Shown here in pieces: positions 46,571 through 56,365 of a stretch of 64,000 nucleotides of DNA. The DNA comes from Paenibacillus sp. FSL A5-0031 (GTDB lineage: Bacteria; Bacillota; Bacilli; Paenibacillales; Paenibacillaceae): the NCBI RefSeq assembly GCF_001956295.1, contig NZ_MRTD01000009.1:248001-312000 (forward strand). Direction: 5' to 3'. Made by a program: the position numbers and the translations under genes. The stretch's first letter is position 1; the number at the start of each line of letters is the position of its first letter. Under the pieces are notes generated by a model that saw only the letters and a program-made list of their open reading frames with translations, was not told the origin of the DNA and did not search any database.

Positions 46571-46722
46571 TTAATTTCTAGATTTTTCCACTATTCTTGT
46601 CGAAATTGTACAGAATTTGTACAGATGTGAATGTTATTATAGGTCGTCGGACTTATAAAAAATAGACAGAAGAAAGTAGACAACTTTTGAAAGCGATCTT
46701 AATAGTAAAGGAGAGTACGTGA

Positions 46723-49700
46723 ATGAAGGAAGATGGTAGGTCTATGGAACCAAGGAGTTCTAGGAACAGAGGTCGAATGAACAGCAGACTGTGGCGAAAA
46801 CGGTTATTTACCGCATTTATGGCATTTGCGGTGCTGCTCGTTCAGCTTTTCCCTGTTCCATACGCAGCAAGTGCTGCAGCGATTGATACAGGAGCGACTT
46901 ATTTTACCGGTACGGATAACTGGGGCGGCGGAGCTGCGAATAGTGCAGCTGACGGCGATGTAGACAGCAGCACGGGGAACAGTATGGCTCTTTATCCAAT
47001 CGAATTTAAAATTAAAGACATTAAAGCCAAACCTACAAAAAGCGCTTATATGCTTATACGGGCTCTTGATGTAGACGAATACGATGAATCAAACAAAAGC
47101 GGTACAGGCGAGTGGGACCGTGTATATTTCTCATCTAACCCTGCAGATATTGCATTAGGTGCACCTACAACCCCATGGCCAGCAAATTTTGGGTCTGCTA
47201 CATACAAGAAGGAATTCCCTCAAGCATTTAACTTGGGCGCTTTATCCGGAAAAAATGATGTGTGGAATACGACCGTTCTGGAAATTAAACCTGATCAATG
47301 GAATAGTATCGTCGCCAATCAGGATTTATATGTTGGCATTTCCGTACATCATTATTTCATGAATACTTCTAATTTCAACAGCGGCTGGGTGACGACCATC
47401 GATTGGGGTCAGCTTGTCATTGACGGCGGCGTGAGAGAGACCGGAGAAATTACCGGAGCCGCTGTTGCTGTTACGAAAGACAAAGTAACGATAAATACAG
47501 GTTTCTTGCCTAAACAAGACGGAAACTTTTATATGGAAGTCAACGTCATTGAGAAAACGAAAGTCGGCAATGAGATTAGGGAGAAAAACTTGGATTTGTC
47601 GCAGAAGTACTTTAGCGGCTCCAAGCAAGGAACCGAGCAGAAATGGGACAACATTGTACTTAATGCTCCTGGAGCAGATCCAAGCAAAGAATACACGGTA
47701 AATATTATATTGTTCGACAAGCAGCCAGATAAGAATGAGCCTGGAACAGCTCAGCATATTTATTCGATGTCTACGTTTGACCCTGCGGTAAAAGATATTG
47801 CAAAACCGGGACCTCAATACGAGCCAACGAATTTTACGCTAACGGACTTCAGCAGCAAATATTATCGTGTAACAGGTGAAGCACAAGCTGCTAAGCTTGA
47901 AAAAGTGAAAATCGTTTCGCTTCCTAGCGGCGGCAAGCTCCAGCTTGCAGGAGTGGATGTTAAATTAGATGACGAAATCGCTAAGGCAGATGTCGCTCAA
48001 TTGACCTTCGTTCCAGATGCAGCAGGTTTAACGGGCACGACTTCATTTAAGTGGAATGGCTATGATGGAAGCAAGTACGCAGCTATCGATGGGACGGTAA
48101 CGATTACTGCAAATGCCGCTCCTGTTGTAACAGATATGAATAAAGCTATTAATCAAGGTGAAGCACTTACATTTACAGCTTCAGATTTCACAAGCCAGTA
48201 TACGGATGCAACTTTGCCAAAGGAAAACTTAAGTAAGGTGAAAATCGTTTCATTGCCGGCGCCAGCTGCCGGTAAGCTGATGATTACAAACGGTGGTTCT
48301 GCTGCAGCTGTGGCCGTGGGCGATGAAATCAGTGCAGTTGATTTGGGCAAGCTGAGCTTTGTTCCTACGAGCAATGCCAGCGGTGCAGTTTCGTTTGAGT
48401 GGAATGGCTCAGACGGCGTTCAGTATGCGAAGGATAACAAGCAAGTGACCATTGCTATTAATACGGCGCCAATTGTTAGTAACATTTCTTTTGCAGCTAT
48501 AGCTGGCAATACGGTTCAAATGAAAGCTACCGATTTCACTAATGCGAATGCATATAGCGATGCGAATGGCGATGCACTGACAAAAGTACGTATTAACCTG
48601 CCAGCCAACTTTTCCAATAGCGGAAAGCTGCGTTATACATCCGAAGGGGTGGACTACGTAGTATCTTCTAATACTGAAATTTCTTTAACGGAATTAAATA
48701 CGCTGCGTTTCGTTCCAGCTGCAAATTTGGCGGAAGAAAGCACAGTTGCCTTCACTTGGGATGGATTTGATGGCAAACAGTATTCTTTATCGCCAGCAAA
48801 TGTGAGCATTACTTATACGAACGACCCTGTCGTGAGCAACATTGCGAAGGACGGCCTTCAATATGAGCCGACTGCTTTTACAGCTAACGAGTTTAGAAGC
48901 CAATATGCGAAAGCAAACGGTGCTGCTAATTTCAATGGACTTCAGCGTGTGAAGATAGTTACTCTGCCAGCAGTGGGACAAGGCTCCTTATTCCTAGGCA
49001 GCAAGGCAGTTGAAGCCGGTGATGAAATTGCGATCGGTGAAGTGGATACGTTATCCTTTGTTCCAGCTGATGCTGGGTTCACAGGTACGGCAGCATTTAA
49101 TTGGAATGGTTATAATGGATCGAAATACGCGAAGCAGCCAGCTGCGGTAACTATTAAAGCGAACGCTGCTCCAACGGTAGAACAGATTAACAAGGAGATA
49201 TTGAAAGGCGGCACGGTGCCTTTTGCAATTAAGGACTTTACGGATTCGTACAGCGATTCCAACAGTGAGAGCTTAAGCAGAGTAAAGCTCGTATCGCTCC
49301 CAGATCCTGCAAAAGGCAAGCTTGTTTTTCAAATAGGCAATGGTCCAGTTTATGAGATTACGACTGCCGGCTTTGTCATTAAAGCAAGTGACTTAGATGG
49401 TTTGACTTTTGTGCCTGCTGTAGGGGTGACGGGTTCAGTAACATTCGACTGGAACGGCTCGGACGGCAAGCAATATGCGAAGGAAAACAAGAAAGTTACG
49501 ATTACCATTAATACTCCGCCAGTCTTAGATGACATTATAAAAGCGGGACTTTCCGGTGAAATTATTGCTTTTAAAACAACGGATTTCACGGAATCGCCTC
49601 GTTACACAGATGCAGATGGCGATTTGCTGAAAGAAGTTGCGATTATTGTTCCAGCAAATTTCAATCAGAGCGGAACGCTTTGGTATACACCTTCTGTTGG

Positions 49701-52700
49701 TGAGTCAGTCTATTTGATGCCAGGCAGTACTGAAATCATTGCAAAAAGCGATTTGGAAAGTCTTAAATTCCAGCCTTCAACCTCATTAGCAGAAGGAAGC
49801 ACAGTTGAATTTGGTTGGAGGGGCAGCGATGGGAAACAATTTGCAGAAGCGGCTGCTGCAATCACGATTGGCTACAACGGCAAGCCGGTTGCAGAACCAA
49901 TCACTGTAAATGTTGCCGAAGGCACAACTGATATTATTATTGTTTTTAAAGGTTCAGATCGCGAGACAGTTACGAAGCTTGTTTACGGTTTAGAGAGCAA
50001 TCCAGGCAAAGGTACGCTAGAGCCTGCCGATTATAATGTATCAGGTGATACATGGATCTATAAACCGGGTTCGGATTTTATATCTGGACAGGATAGCTTT
50101 ACGTACACTGTAACGGATGGAGATAATCAAGTTTCAGCTCCTGCAACGGTAACGATTAATATTCATAGAGCGCTCGATGGATGGGCCGGAGACAAAGCGC
50201 AGGGCCAGGTAGATGTATTAAAAATCATTCCAGGCGAACAGCTTAAGCTGAGTGCTGTCAGTTCCTTGCTTGCTAAGAGCGTTACGGCGAATGTGAACGG
50301 TATTATCGTACCGCTTACGCTTGTCAATCAGGATACCTTCGTAGCAGACGGCTATAAGAAGTGGGAAAATACAACGTATTTACTTCCTGAATTAACAGCA
50401 GCAAGCAAATACGAAGTTACATTCAGGGCATTGGACGTTGAAGGAGCCTTATTGCCTTCAGAGACAAAATTAGCGGATAACAGCTTTGAAGTGGTTAAAG
50501 CGGTACTGGCGTTAACCGCAAGTCCAGAGAAAATTTTGGGCGATGGCAAATCAACTACCGAGCTATCGGCATTGCTAACAAATGCCGATGGCACTCCAAT
50601 TAAAGGTGTAACGGTTATTTTTGAAGCTCCTGCAGGTAAAGGGACGTTTGTTGGTGGAAACACCGCGGTCACTGACGCGCAAGGAATAGCGAAGGTTACG
50701 TACAAATCACAGCAAATTACAGGCATCAACGAGCAGCATATTCCGATTCAAGCGAATGTGTACAACAAAGAGCGTGGCTTGAAGGAGCAGGATGAGATCA
50801 TCATTACTTTCTTGCCTGCGGCAGTTAAAGGCTTTATTACAAAGGGTGATACGAATTCGCCAATTGCTGGCGTGAGTGTTCGCGTAACGCTTGATCTAGA
50901 TGGCGACGGCGTTATCACTCCAGGAACAGACTTTGATGAAACGGTTATTACCGATGCTAGCGGAGCTTATTATGTCGTGGTTCCGAAAGGCGATGTCGTT
51001 TATGAGCTGGAAGTGACGCAAACGGTTGATGTTGGCGGCGTTCCTACACCTGTAACCTACAAGCAATCGGCTCAAGTTGGAGAAGTAACAGGAGCAGGCG
51101 AGGAAAACTTTGAATCCGAGAAAACGGTAACAGGTATCGTGCTGCTTAAGCAGCCAGATGGCAAGTCCTCGTTGTTTAACAGTGATCTGCTTGCTAAAAC
51201 AAATATTTATTTGAAACAAGCGGATGGCAGCTACATTTCCGAAGGCGGAGCTCCGAAAGCATTTGCACTTAGCCCGCAAGGCGTATTTAATGCGAATGGG
51301 CTTGCTATTGGAGAATACGAGCTGGAAATTAGATATGAAGTTGAACCTGGCAAGGAAATAATTTTCAGCCATGCTGCGGTCAAAGTAACCGCTTCAGGGG
51401 AAATGAATATTTCTGAGGCGCTTGTCGATCCATATGGTACGGTTACTAATTCGGTTACAAAAGCAGTAATTGAAGGTGCATCCGTTGTCCTTTATTACGC
51501 GGACACAGCAAGAAATAAAGGCAAAGGGATTATACCTAACACGGAGGTTGTTTTGCCGGCTCTCGTTGGTTTTGCACCAAATGACAATGCGAGTCCAGAA
51601 CAGCTGACGGATGCACACGGTTTCTATGCCTATATGGTGTATCCAGAAACGGACTATTATCTTGGCGTAATGAAGAATGGGTTCTATAACTATAAAAGCC
51701 CAGTTCTCTCCGTTGAATGGGAGATTGTCAAACATGATCTAGAGCTGACGCCTTTTGAGGCAAATGTTCCATCTGCCAATCCTGCGCTCACTCTTTCAGT
51801 CGACAAGAACAAAGTAAAAGAAGGAACAACGTCGACTCTAACGGTGGATTACAAAAACAGCTCCAGCAGTCCAATGGCAGCAGGAGAAATCAGGGTCAAG
51901 ATTCCAGCGGGCGCAGTTGTTGTGGATGCAGCTGGCGGAATCGTAACAGACAACACCATTGTATGGAAAATAACAAATGTACAAGGCGGACAGAACGGCA
52001 GCTTCAAAGTGGTCATCGAATGGCCGCTTATGAAAGCAGCAGATACGGCATTTGATATTTCGGGTGAATTTATCGGGAATAATGCCACTGTCCAATCATC
52101 AGTAAAAGTAAATGTATTCTCAGATCGCTTCGGAGAGCTTACTCATACTCGTTATATTCTTGGATACCCGGATAAGGAATTCAAGTCAGAAGGCTCATTG
52201 ACTCGTGCGGAGCTTGCAGCAATTGTTGCAAGACTATCTGGAAACGAGAAAGTGGAGGAGCCGCTTTCATTTAACGATATTCGCAAAGGTCACTGGGCGA
52301 CGAACTACATCCAAAGCGTTACGGTAAACGGCTACTTCGGCGGATATGAAGACGGCTCTTTCCGTCCAGATGCTGCAGTTACAAGAGGAGAGCTTGCAGC
52401 GGTTATGGCAAGGTTCCTCAAGCTTGAAGTGAGCGCGCCTGCGACAGCCCACTTTAAGGATACTTCAGGCTACTGGGCAGCGGACACGATCGAAGCTTTG
52501 TTTAACGGCAAGTTTTTAACCGGTTATCCGGATGGAAGCTTTAAGCCGAAAAAAGAAATTACTCGTGTTGAGGCAGTTACGATGATCAATCGTATGCTTT
52601 ATCGCGGTCCACTTCAGGGGCTGGCTCCATTGTTCCCTGATATGCCGCAAAGCCACTGGGGCTTTGGCGATGTACAGGAAGCAACGATCTCACACAAAGC

Positions 52701-52761
52701 TGATCGCAAGGAAGACGGCAGCGAAAAATGGATCGAAAGCATCAATGATAGCGTGAAATAA
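46723..52761 (+). CDS. Large SLH-domain surface protein with cadherin-like tandem repeats
   Basis: A 2012-residue exported protein with a long basic N-terminus and a hydrophobic signal (FMAFAVLLVQLFPVPYAASA, near residue 55). Order of domains: an N-terminal beta domain about 60-355; six repeats of about 115 residues at 360-1052 with the signatures FxxxDF, KVKIVSLP, LxFVP and FxWNGxDGxxYA; a related domain to about 1145; a Big_1/invasin-like domain near 1265-1365 (LTASPEKILGDGKSTTELSA); a carboxypeptidase-regulatory-like domain near 1370-1460; further beta domains; a DUF11-like domain near 1690-1800; and three SLH motifs from about 1810 (YPDKEFKSEGSLTRAELAAI, GYEDGSFRPDAAVTRGELAA, GYPDGSFKPKKEITRVEAVT). 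SLH motifs bind cell-wall polymer. AAGGAG lies before the ATG. It is likely an adhesin or structural wall protein; no enzyme domain is seen. Confidence 0.9.
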   Translation: MKEDGRSMEPRSSRNRGRMNSRLWRKRLFTAFMAFAVLLVQLFPVPYAASAAAIDTGATYFTGTDNWGGGAANSAADGDVDSSTGNSMALYPIEFKIKDIKAKPTKSAYMLIRALDVDEYDESNKSGTGEWDRVYFSSNPADIALGAPTTPWPANFGSATYKKEFPQAFNLGALSGKNDVWNTTVLEIKPDQWNSIVANQDLYVGISVHHYFMNTSNFNSGWVTTIDWGQLVIDGGVRETGEITGAAVAVTKDKVTINTGFLPKQDGNFYMEVNVIEKTKVGNEIREKNLDLSQKYFSGSKQGTEQKWDNIVLNAPGADPSKEYTVNIILFDKQPDKNEPGTAQHIYSMSTFDPAVKDIAKPGPQYEPTNFTLTDFSSKYYRVTGEAQAAKLEKVKIVSLPSGGKLQLAGVDVKLDDEIAKADVAQLTFVPDAAGLTGTTSFKWNGYDGSKYAAIDGTVTITANAAPVVTDMNKAINQGEALTFTASDFTSQYTDATLPKENLSKVKIVSLPAPAAGKLMITNGGSAAAVAVGDEISAVDLGKLSFVPTSNASGAVSFEWNGSDGVQYAKDNKQVTIAINTAPIVSNISFAAIAGNTVQMKATDFTNANAYSDANGDALTKVRINLPANFSNSGKLRYTSEGVDYVVSSNTEISLTELNTLRFVPAANLAEESTVAFTWDGFDGKQYSLSPANVSITYTNDPVVSNIAKDGLQYEPTAFTANEFRSQYAKANGAANFNGLQRVKIVTLPAVGQGSLFLGSKAVEAGDEIAIGEVDTLSFVPADAGFTGTAAFNWNGYNGSKYAKQPAAVTIKANAAPTVEQINKEILKGGTVPFAIKDFTDSYSDSNSESLSRVKLVSLPDPAKGKLVFQIGNGPVYEITTAGFVIKASDLDGLTFVPAVGVTGSVTFDWNGSDGKQYAKENKKVTITINTPPVLDDIIKAGLSGEIIAFKTTDFTESPRYTDADGDLLKEVAIIVPANFNQSGTLWYTPSVGESVYLMPGSTEIIAKSDLESLKFQPSTSLAEGSTVEFGWRGSDGKQFAEAAAAITIGYNGKPVAEPITVNVAEGTTDIIIVFKGSDRETVTKLVYGLESNPGKGTLEPADYNVSGDTWIYKPGSDFISGQDSFTYTVTDGDNQVSAPATVTINIHRALDGWAGDKAQGQVDVLKIIPGEQLKLSAVSSLLAKSVTANVNGIIVPLTLVNQDTFVADGYKKWENTTYLLPELTAASKYEVTFRALDVEGALLPSETKLADNSFEVVKAVLALTASPEKILGDGKSTTELSALLTNADGTPIKGVTVIFEAPAGKGTFVGGNTAVTDAQGIAKVTYKSQQITGINEQHIPIQANVYNKERGLKEQDEIIITFLPAAVKGFITKGDTNSPIAGVSVRVTLDLDGDGVITPGTDFDETVITDASGAYYVVVPKGDVVYELEVTQTVDVGGVPTPVTYKQSAQVGEVTGAGEENFESEKTVTGIVLLKQPDGKSSLFNSDLLAKTNIYLKQADGSYISEGGAPKAFALSPQGVFNANGLAIGEYELEIRYEVEPGKEIIFSHAAVKVTASGEMNISEALVDPYGTVTNSVTKAVIEGASVVLYYADTARNKGKGIIPNTEVVLPALVGFAPNDNASPEQLTDAHGFYAYMVYPETDYYLGVMKNGFYNYKSPVLSVEWEIVKHDLELTPFEANVPSANPALTLSVDKNKVKEGTTSTLTVDYKNSSSSPMAAGEIRVKIPAGAVVVDAAGGIVTDNTIVWKITNVQGGQNGSFKVVIEWPLMKAADTAFDISGEFIGNNATVQSSVKVNVFSDRFGELTHTRYILGYPDKEFKSEGSLTRAELAAIVARLSGNEKVEEPLSFNDIRKGHWATNYIQSVTVNGYFGGYEDGSFRPDAAVTRGELAAVMARFLKLEVSAPATAHFKDTSGYWAADTIEALFNGKFLTGYPDGSFKPKKEITRVEAVTMINRMLYRGPLQGLAPLFPDMPQSHWGFGDVQEATISHKADRKEDGSEKWIESINDSVK
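47803..49880 (+). repeat. Six tandem protein-coding repeats in two sets of three
   Basis: Six units of about 350 bases begin near 47803, 48139, 48490, 48847, 49192 and 49540. Units 1 and 4 share GxQYEPTxF; units 2 and 5 share EWNGSDG/DWNGSDG with KDNK/KENK; units 3 and 6 share PANFxxSGxLxYT. The order A-B-C-A-B-C shows a duplication of a three-unit block. Bases have diverged enough that it is old. Confidence 0.75.
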
Positions 52762-52774
52762 AGAGCATTAATAG

Positions 52775-52826
52775 AAGCAGTCTATCTGTTCACAGTGTTT
52801 TGTGAACAAGATAGGCTGCTTTTTTA
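52775..52826 (+). terminator. Intrinsic terminator after the SLH gene
   Basis: AGCAGTCTATCTGTTCACA pairs with TGTGAACAAGATAGGCTGCT (small bulges) before TTTTTT. Confidence 0.9.
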
Positions 52827-52931
52827 AATATGGCTCCATTTCCCACTATAAAAAAATGGAGATCATTTACTTTTTGATATAGAATAGATAGATATGTTTA
52901 GAGAGAAACGTGGGCTGGGGGATGAACGGAA

Positions 52932-54185
52932 GTGTATTGCCATCATTGTGAAAAAAAACAGACGGATGATGCCATTTATTGCAGCCAGTGCGGCAGATTG
53001 CTTGCTGATGGAGAAGAAACTGCAGCGGCTCTAAGTACTGAGCGATCTATGCTGTTATCGGAGCAGGTTGCTTCTGTAGAGATAGACGAAGCAAGCCAGC
53101 AGCCGAGCAAGCCTAAAAAAACGCGGAGACGTAGAGCTAAGAGCTCTATTTTGGCATGGCTGATGCCTATCATTTTAGCACTTGTTACCGCTGGTTCCGT
53201 ATTTAGTTACTATATATATCAATCCGAAATAAATGATAGAGTCATCAAGCTTCATGTTGAGGCGAAGGCGGAGGCGCTAGCAGGGAAATATGACAAAGCG
53301 CAGAAGCTGCTGCAGGAAGCCTCGGATGCGCGTCCAGGCTTTGGCGCTCTACAGAAGGATGCGGAGATCGTTGCCCTTGTCGCAGAGCTGGCACAGTCAA
53401 TTACAGCTGCGGGGAAGCAGCTGGAGGAGCGGAAGCTTGAAGATGCAGAACAGACACTGGAGCGGATTAACGGTGAATTAAAGGGTCATAAAGAGCCAAT
53501 CTATATAAAGATTAAGCATCAGCTTGACAACTATAACGTTAAACTTGGTGTCATGAGGCTGACGGAAGAGCTAGCAGATCTGAATACAGTGGATGAGCTG
53601 GAGTCAAGGCTTAACATTGCGAATCAATTAGACGGTGAAGAGGCGCTAGCTGTAAAAGAGCAAATTGTCGCCAAAATCGTCGATATAAGCTATAAGGATG
53701 CTGAAGCATTACTTAAGAAAAAAAATTATTCGGATGCGTTGGCACTGACGGACCGAGCGCTGCTTTTTGCCAAGGATAATGAGCGGATTATGTCACTGGC
53801 CAAAAAGATAACTGATGCACAGGCAGATTACGAGAAACGGGAACAGCGAAGATTAGAGCAAGCGATGCAGCAGGCTGCAGCAGAGGATCTAAAAAATCAG
53901 ACGGCAGCCGTCGAGGTTGTTAAAATCGAATCGACGCTCGATGAGTTCGGAGATTTAAATATAGTAGGCGAGCTGAAAAATGCCGCTACACGGCCTATTT
54001 ATTCGATTAGCGTTCAATTTATCGTCTACGATGCTGACGGCAAAGAGGTAGGCAAGGGCAAGGCAGAGGCAACGCCGGATTATGTTGATCCAGGCCAGAA
54101 AATCACCTTTAATAGTACGGTATATGGTGTTTATGTAGAGAATACAACCGTCGTCGTTGATCACGCGACTTGGTATTTGGATTAA
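52932..54185 (+). CDS. Zinc-ribbon, single-helix membrane protein with FxLYD-type domain
   Basis: A 417-residue protein starting MYCHHCEKKQ, with a zinc-ribbon of two CxxC pairs (CHHC, CSQC) at 3-21, a Lys/Arg patch (KPKKTRRRRAKSS), one membrane helix near 73-96, then about 200 residues of charged helices with TPR-like texture, and a C-terminal beta domain (VEVVKIESTLDEFGDLNIVG, GYVxPGQK-like PDYVDPGQKITF) that fits FxLYD. The zinc-ribbon should face the cytoplasm and the rest the outside. GTG 52932 is the only reasonable start. It is cotranscribed with the protease that begins 12 bases after the stop. Function unknown; stress sensing in the envelope is a guess. Confidence 0.75.
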   Translation: MYCHHCEKKQTDDAIYCSQCGRLLADGEETAAALSTERSMLLSEQVASVEIDEASQQPSKPKKTRRRRAKSSILAWLMPIILALVTAGSVFSYYIYQSEINDRVIKLHVEAKAEALAGKYDKAQKLLQEASDARPGFGALQKDAEIVALVAELAQSITAAGKQLEERKLEDAEQTLERINGELKGHKEPIYIKIKHQLDNYNVKLGVMRLTEELADLNTVDELESRLNIANQLDGEEALAVKEQIVAKIVDISYKDAEALLKKKNYSDALALTDRALLFAKDNERIMSLAKKITDAQADYEKREQRRLEQAMQQAAAEDLKNQTAAVEVVKIESTLDEFGDLNIVGELKNAATRPIYSISVQFIVYDADGKEVGKGKAEATPDYVDPGQKITFNSTVYGVYVENTTVVVDHATWYLD

Positions 54186-54197
54186 GGGGAAGATGTG

Positions 54198-55316
54198 ATG
54201 AGAAAACGAGCTTGGATTAGCGTCATCGCTTCTACTCTCATTGTATGTGGAGGATTGGCTGCAGCGTTAGCCATTCATTCAGAGGTGCCAAACAGGCTGA
54301 CGGGAAAGCCGTTGCTTGCGGTAGCTGATGAGACGAAGCAGAAGTCTCTTAAGGATATTATTTTTGAAACGCAGAAGCTGGTCGTCATGATTGAGAATGA
54401 AAATGGGGATCAAGGCTCAGGCTTCCTTTATAATAAGCAAGGGGATCTCATTACGAATGCGCATGTCGTCGCTGGCTCCCATACTGTGAAAATTAAAACG
54501 GCGGATGCGCGCGAGCTGGACGGAAAAGTCATTGGCATTAGCACGGAAACGGATATTGCGGTTGTTCGTGTGAAGGAACTGGCTGGAACGGAGCCGCTGC
54601 AGGTAGAGCGTAAAGAAAGAGCGGAAGTCGGGGACGAAGTGCTTGCTGTTGGCAGTCCGCTCGGATTTCAAAATACGGTTACTACCGGTATTGTCAGCGG
54701 ACTAGGAAGAACGTTCAAAATTGATTCCTACTTGTATTCGGATCTCTATCAAATTTCCGCGCCAATTGCTCCTGGCAACAGCGGTGGACCGCTCGTTGAT
54801 CAGAAAACGGGATCGGTGCTTGGCATTAACTCTGCCGGTTATGAGCAAGGTTCAATTGGCTTTAGTATCCCCATTGCGAATGTAATCGATATCGCTGAAG
54901 GCTGGTCTACTAAACCGATGACTAAGCTGCCTGATCTGGAGCTTTCGGATAAGGAACTGAAGATGGAAGATGAAGCGAAGATTGAGGAATATGCTGATTA
55001 TCTCGTCACTCATTTTTATGATAGTCTGAACAATGCCGATTATGTCTATGCTTATTCATTGCTAGGCGGCAATTGGAAGGAAGGGACGAGCTACGAGAAG
55101 TTCAGGGCAGGTTACTTGGGGACGCTGAATGTAGTCATCGAAAATATGCATGTGACGGAGAGCAGAGAAGACAAAGCTACCGTTATCGCTGTTATTTCAG
55201 TAGATGAGCGGGTAGAAGGCAAATATGTGTTAAGCAAATACCAAGTGACCTATGAGGTGGGCTACGAGAACGATCAATTAAAGCTGCTGAGCGGCAAAGG
55301 TAAGGCTATTAAGTAA
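54198..55316 (+). CDS. HtrA-like membrane-anchored serine protease without PDZ domain
   Basis: A 372-residue protease with an N-terminal membrane helix (about 5-25). The trypsin-type triad is His89 (ITNAHVVAGS), Asp119 (ETDIAVVRV) and Ser195 (APGNSGGPLVD). The usual PDZ domain after the protease is missing; the last 110 residues (from ELKMEDEAKIEEYADYLVTH) look like an alpha/beta NTF2-like fold. I prefer ATG 54198 over the GTG at 54195; GGGGAAG precedes. Outside the membrane, such proteases degrade misfolded proteins. The pairing with the zinc-ribbon protein suggests that the two work together. Confidence 0.88.
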   Translation: MRKRAWISVIASTLIVCGGLAAALAIHSEVPNRLTGKPLLAVADETKQKSLKDIIFETQKLVVMIENENGDQGSGFLYNKQGDLITNAHVVAGSHTVKIKTADARELDGKVIGISTETDIAVVRVKELAGTEPLQVERKERAEVGDEVLAVGSPLGFQNTVTTGIVSGLGRTFKIDSYLYSDLYQISAPIAPGNSGGPLVDQKTGSVLGINSAGYEQGSIGFSIPIANVIDIAEGWSTKPMTKLPDLELSDKELKMEDEAKIEEYADYLVTHFYDSLNNADYVYAYSLLGGNWKEGTSYEKFRAGYLGTLNVVIENMHVTESREDKATVIAVISVDERVEGKYVLSKYQVTYEVGYENDQLKLLSGKGKAIK

Positions 55317-55329
55317 AAGAATAACGTTT

Positions 55330-55380
55330 AAAAAGCTAGAAAAAGTCGGTCAGGGGAGACCGCTTTTCCTAGCTTTTTTT
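55330..55380 (+). terminator. Intrinsic terminator after the protease gene
   Basis: AAAAAGCTAG pairs with CTAGCTTTTTTT, with an inner stem GGTC/GACC. Confidence 0.9.
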
Positions 55381-55435
55381 GTATAGCTGTGGGGCGTCTT
55401 TAATGAGGAGTATATCGATCGATCATCAGTTTTAA

Positions 55436-56236
55436 TTAGTTTTCTATGCTTGTATTTTCGATTTCATCCTCGCGCAAAACAGGGCTTAAGAAGAGCTCAA
55501 GTGCTACAGAGTCATTGCGCTGAAGCGGGAAGCTGAGCAGCGATGCTGGAATTACGCGTCCATTCAGTACAAGTTGATAGCTGGTATTGCCGCCAATAGG
55601 GACTCCACTAACGGAATTAATTTGACCATTGAAGCTGAAGCTAACAACCCCCGTTTCCGCTAGAGCCTGATAGATGCTCAAACCCGGTCGGAAAGGAATG
55701 CGATACGCCTCCGTTATGCTAGGAAACGCTCTTCCACCGTTTATGAGAACCGTTACGGTCGCCTGCGGTCCCGCAGATGGGAACAGCCATGGCCCACCGA
55801 TCCAGAAGCCCCCCGGCCCAAAGCCGCCGGGACCGCCTGGCCCAAAGCCGCCGGGACCGCCCGGCCCAAAGCCGCCGGGACCACCCGGGCCAAAGCCGCC
55901 GGGTCCGCCCGGCCCAAAGCCGCCGGGACCGCCCGGCCCAAAGCCGCCGGGTCCCCCTGGCGCAAAGCCGCCGGGTCCCCCTGGCGCAAAGCCGCCGGGT
56001 CCCCCTGGCCCAAAGCCGCCGGGTCCCCCTGGTCCAAAGCCGCCGGGACCGCCCGGCCCAAAGCCGCCGGGACCGCCCGGCCCAAAGCCGCCGGGACCGC
56101 CCGGCCCAAAGCCGCCGGGACCGCCCGGCCCAAAGCCGCCTTGCTGAGGCGTTGGCGTGATCATTCGAGGTCCGCCACAACCGCAGCCCTTGGTAGCTGG
56201 ACGAGAATTCACATTATTAGCATAAGTATATTCCAT
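55436..56236 (-). CDS. Gly/Pro-rich repeat protein with DUF4430-like C-terminal domain
   Basis: A 266-residue protein with no signal peptide. Residues 1-33 contain GCGCGG; then 14 near-identical units GGFGPGGPG (two have FAP) fill about residues 33-150; a WIGGPWLFP linker leads to a compact domain (ATVTVLINGGRAFPSITEAY, PGLSIYQALAETGVVSFSF, YQLVLNGRVIPASLLSFPL) that resembles DUF4430/transcobalamin-like beta-grasp folds. The repeats follow a Gly-x-y spacing and might form a collagen-like or disordered layer. It could be a spore or cell-surface component, but that is inference. Long open frames on the other strand at 55674-56160 are produced by the repeat and are not genes. Confidence 0.72.
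   Translation of the reverse strand: MEYTYANNVNSRPATKGCGCGGPRMITPTPQQGGFGPGGPGGFGPGGPGGFGPGGPGGFGPGGPGGFGPGGPGGFGPGGPGGFAPGGPGGFAPGGPGGFGPGGPGGFGPGGPGGFGPGGPGGFGPGGPGGFGPGGPGGFGPGGFWIGGPWLFPSAGPQATVTVLINGGRAFPSITEAYRIPFRPGLSIYQALAETGVVSFSFNGQINSVSGVPIGGNTSYQLVLNGRVIPASLLSFPLQRNDSVALELFLSPVLREDEIENTSIEN
55809..56142 (-). repeat. 14-copy 27-bp tandem repeat in the Gly/Pro protein gene
   Basis: The unit contains AAAGCCGCC on the plus strand and encodes nine residues GGFGPGGPG on the minus strand. Copies differ only at wobble positions (GGGACC, GGGTCC, CCCGGC, CCTGGC) and in two units at GCG for GCC, which changes Gly to Ala. The pattern indicates recent expansion and contraction. Confidence 0.95.
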
Positions 56237-56365
56237 GAGAGTACTCAGACTCCTTTACATCACAAATTAGGCATATATCCTACTGTAACGTATGCGGCGA
56301 ATGCCTATGAGGTGAGTGTGCTTATGAGGCGGGAGTAAAAGGAAAACTAGTATTTCTTGTTGAGC

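Noticed and set aside
46687..46702. cre site upstream of the SLH gene (TGAAAGCGATCTTA)
   Set aside because: Only the first half matches the consensus; the closing CA is missing.
55674..56160. Long plus-strand open frames rich in Pro/Lys or Arg/Gln opposite the Gly/Pro gene
   Set aside because: They are read from the 27-bp repeat in other frames, lack ribosome sites and sit opposite a gene with a sensible folded domain.
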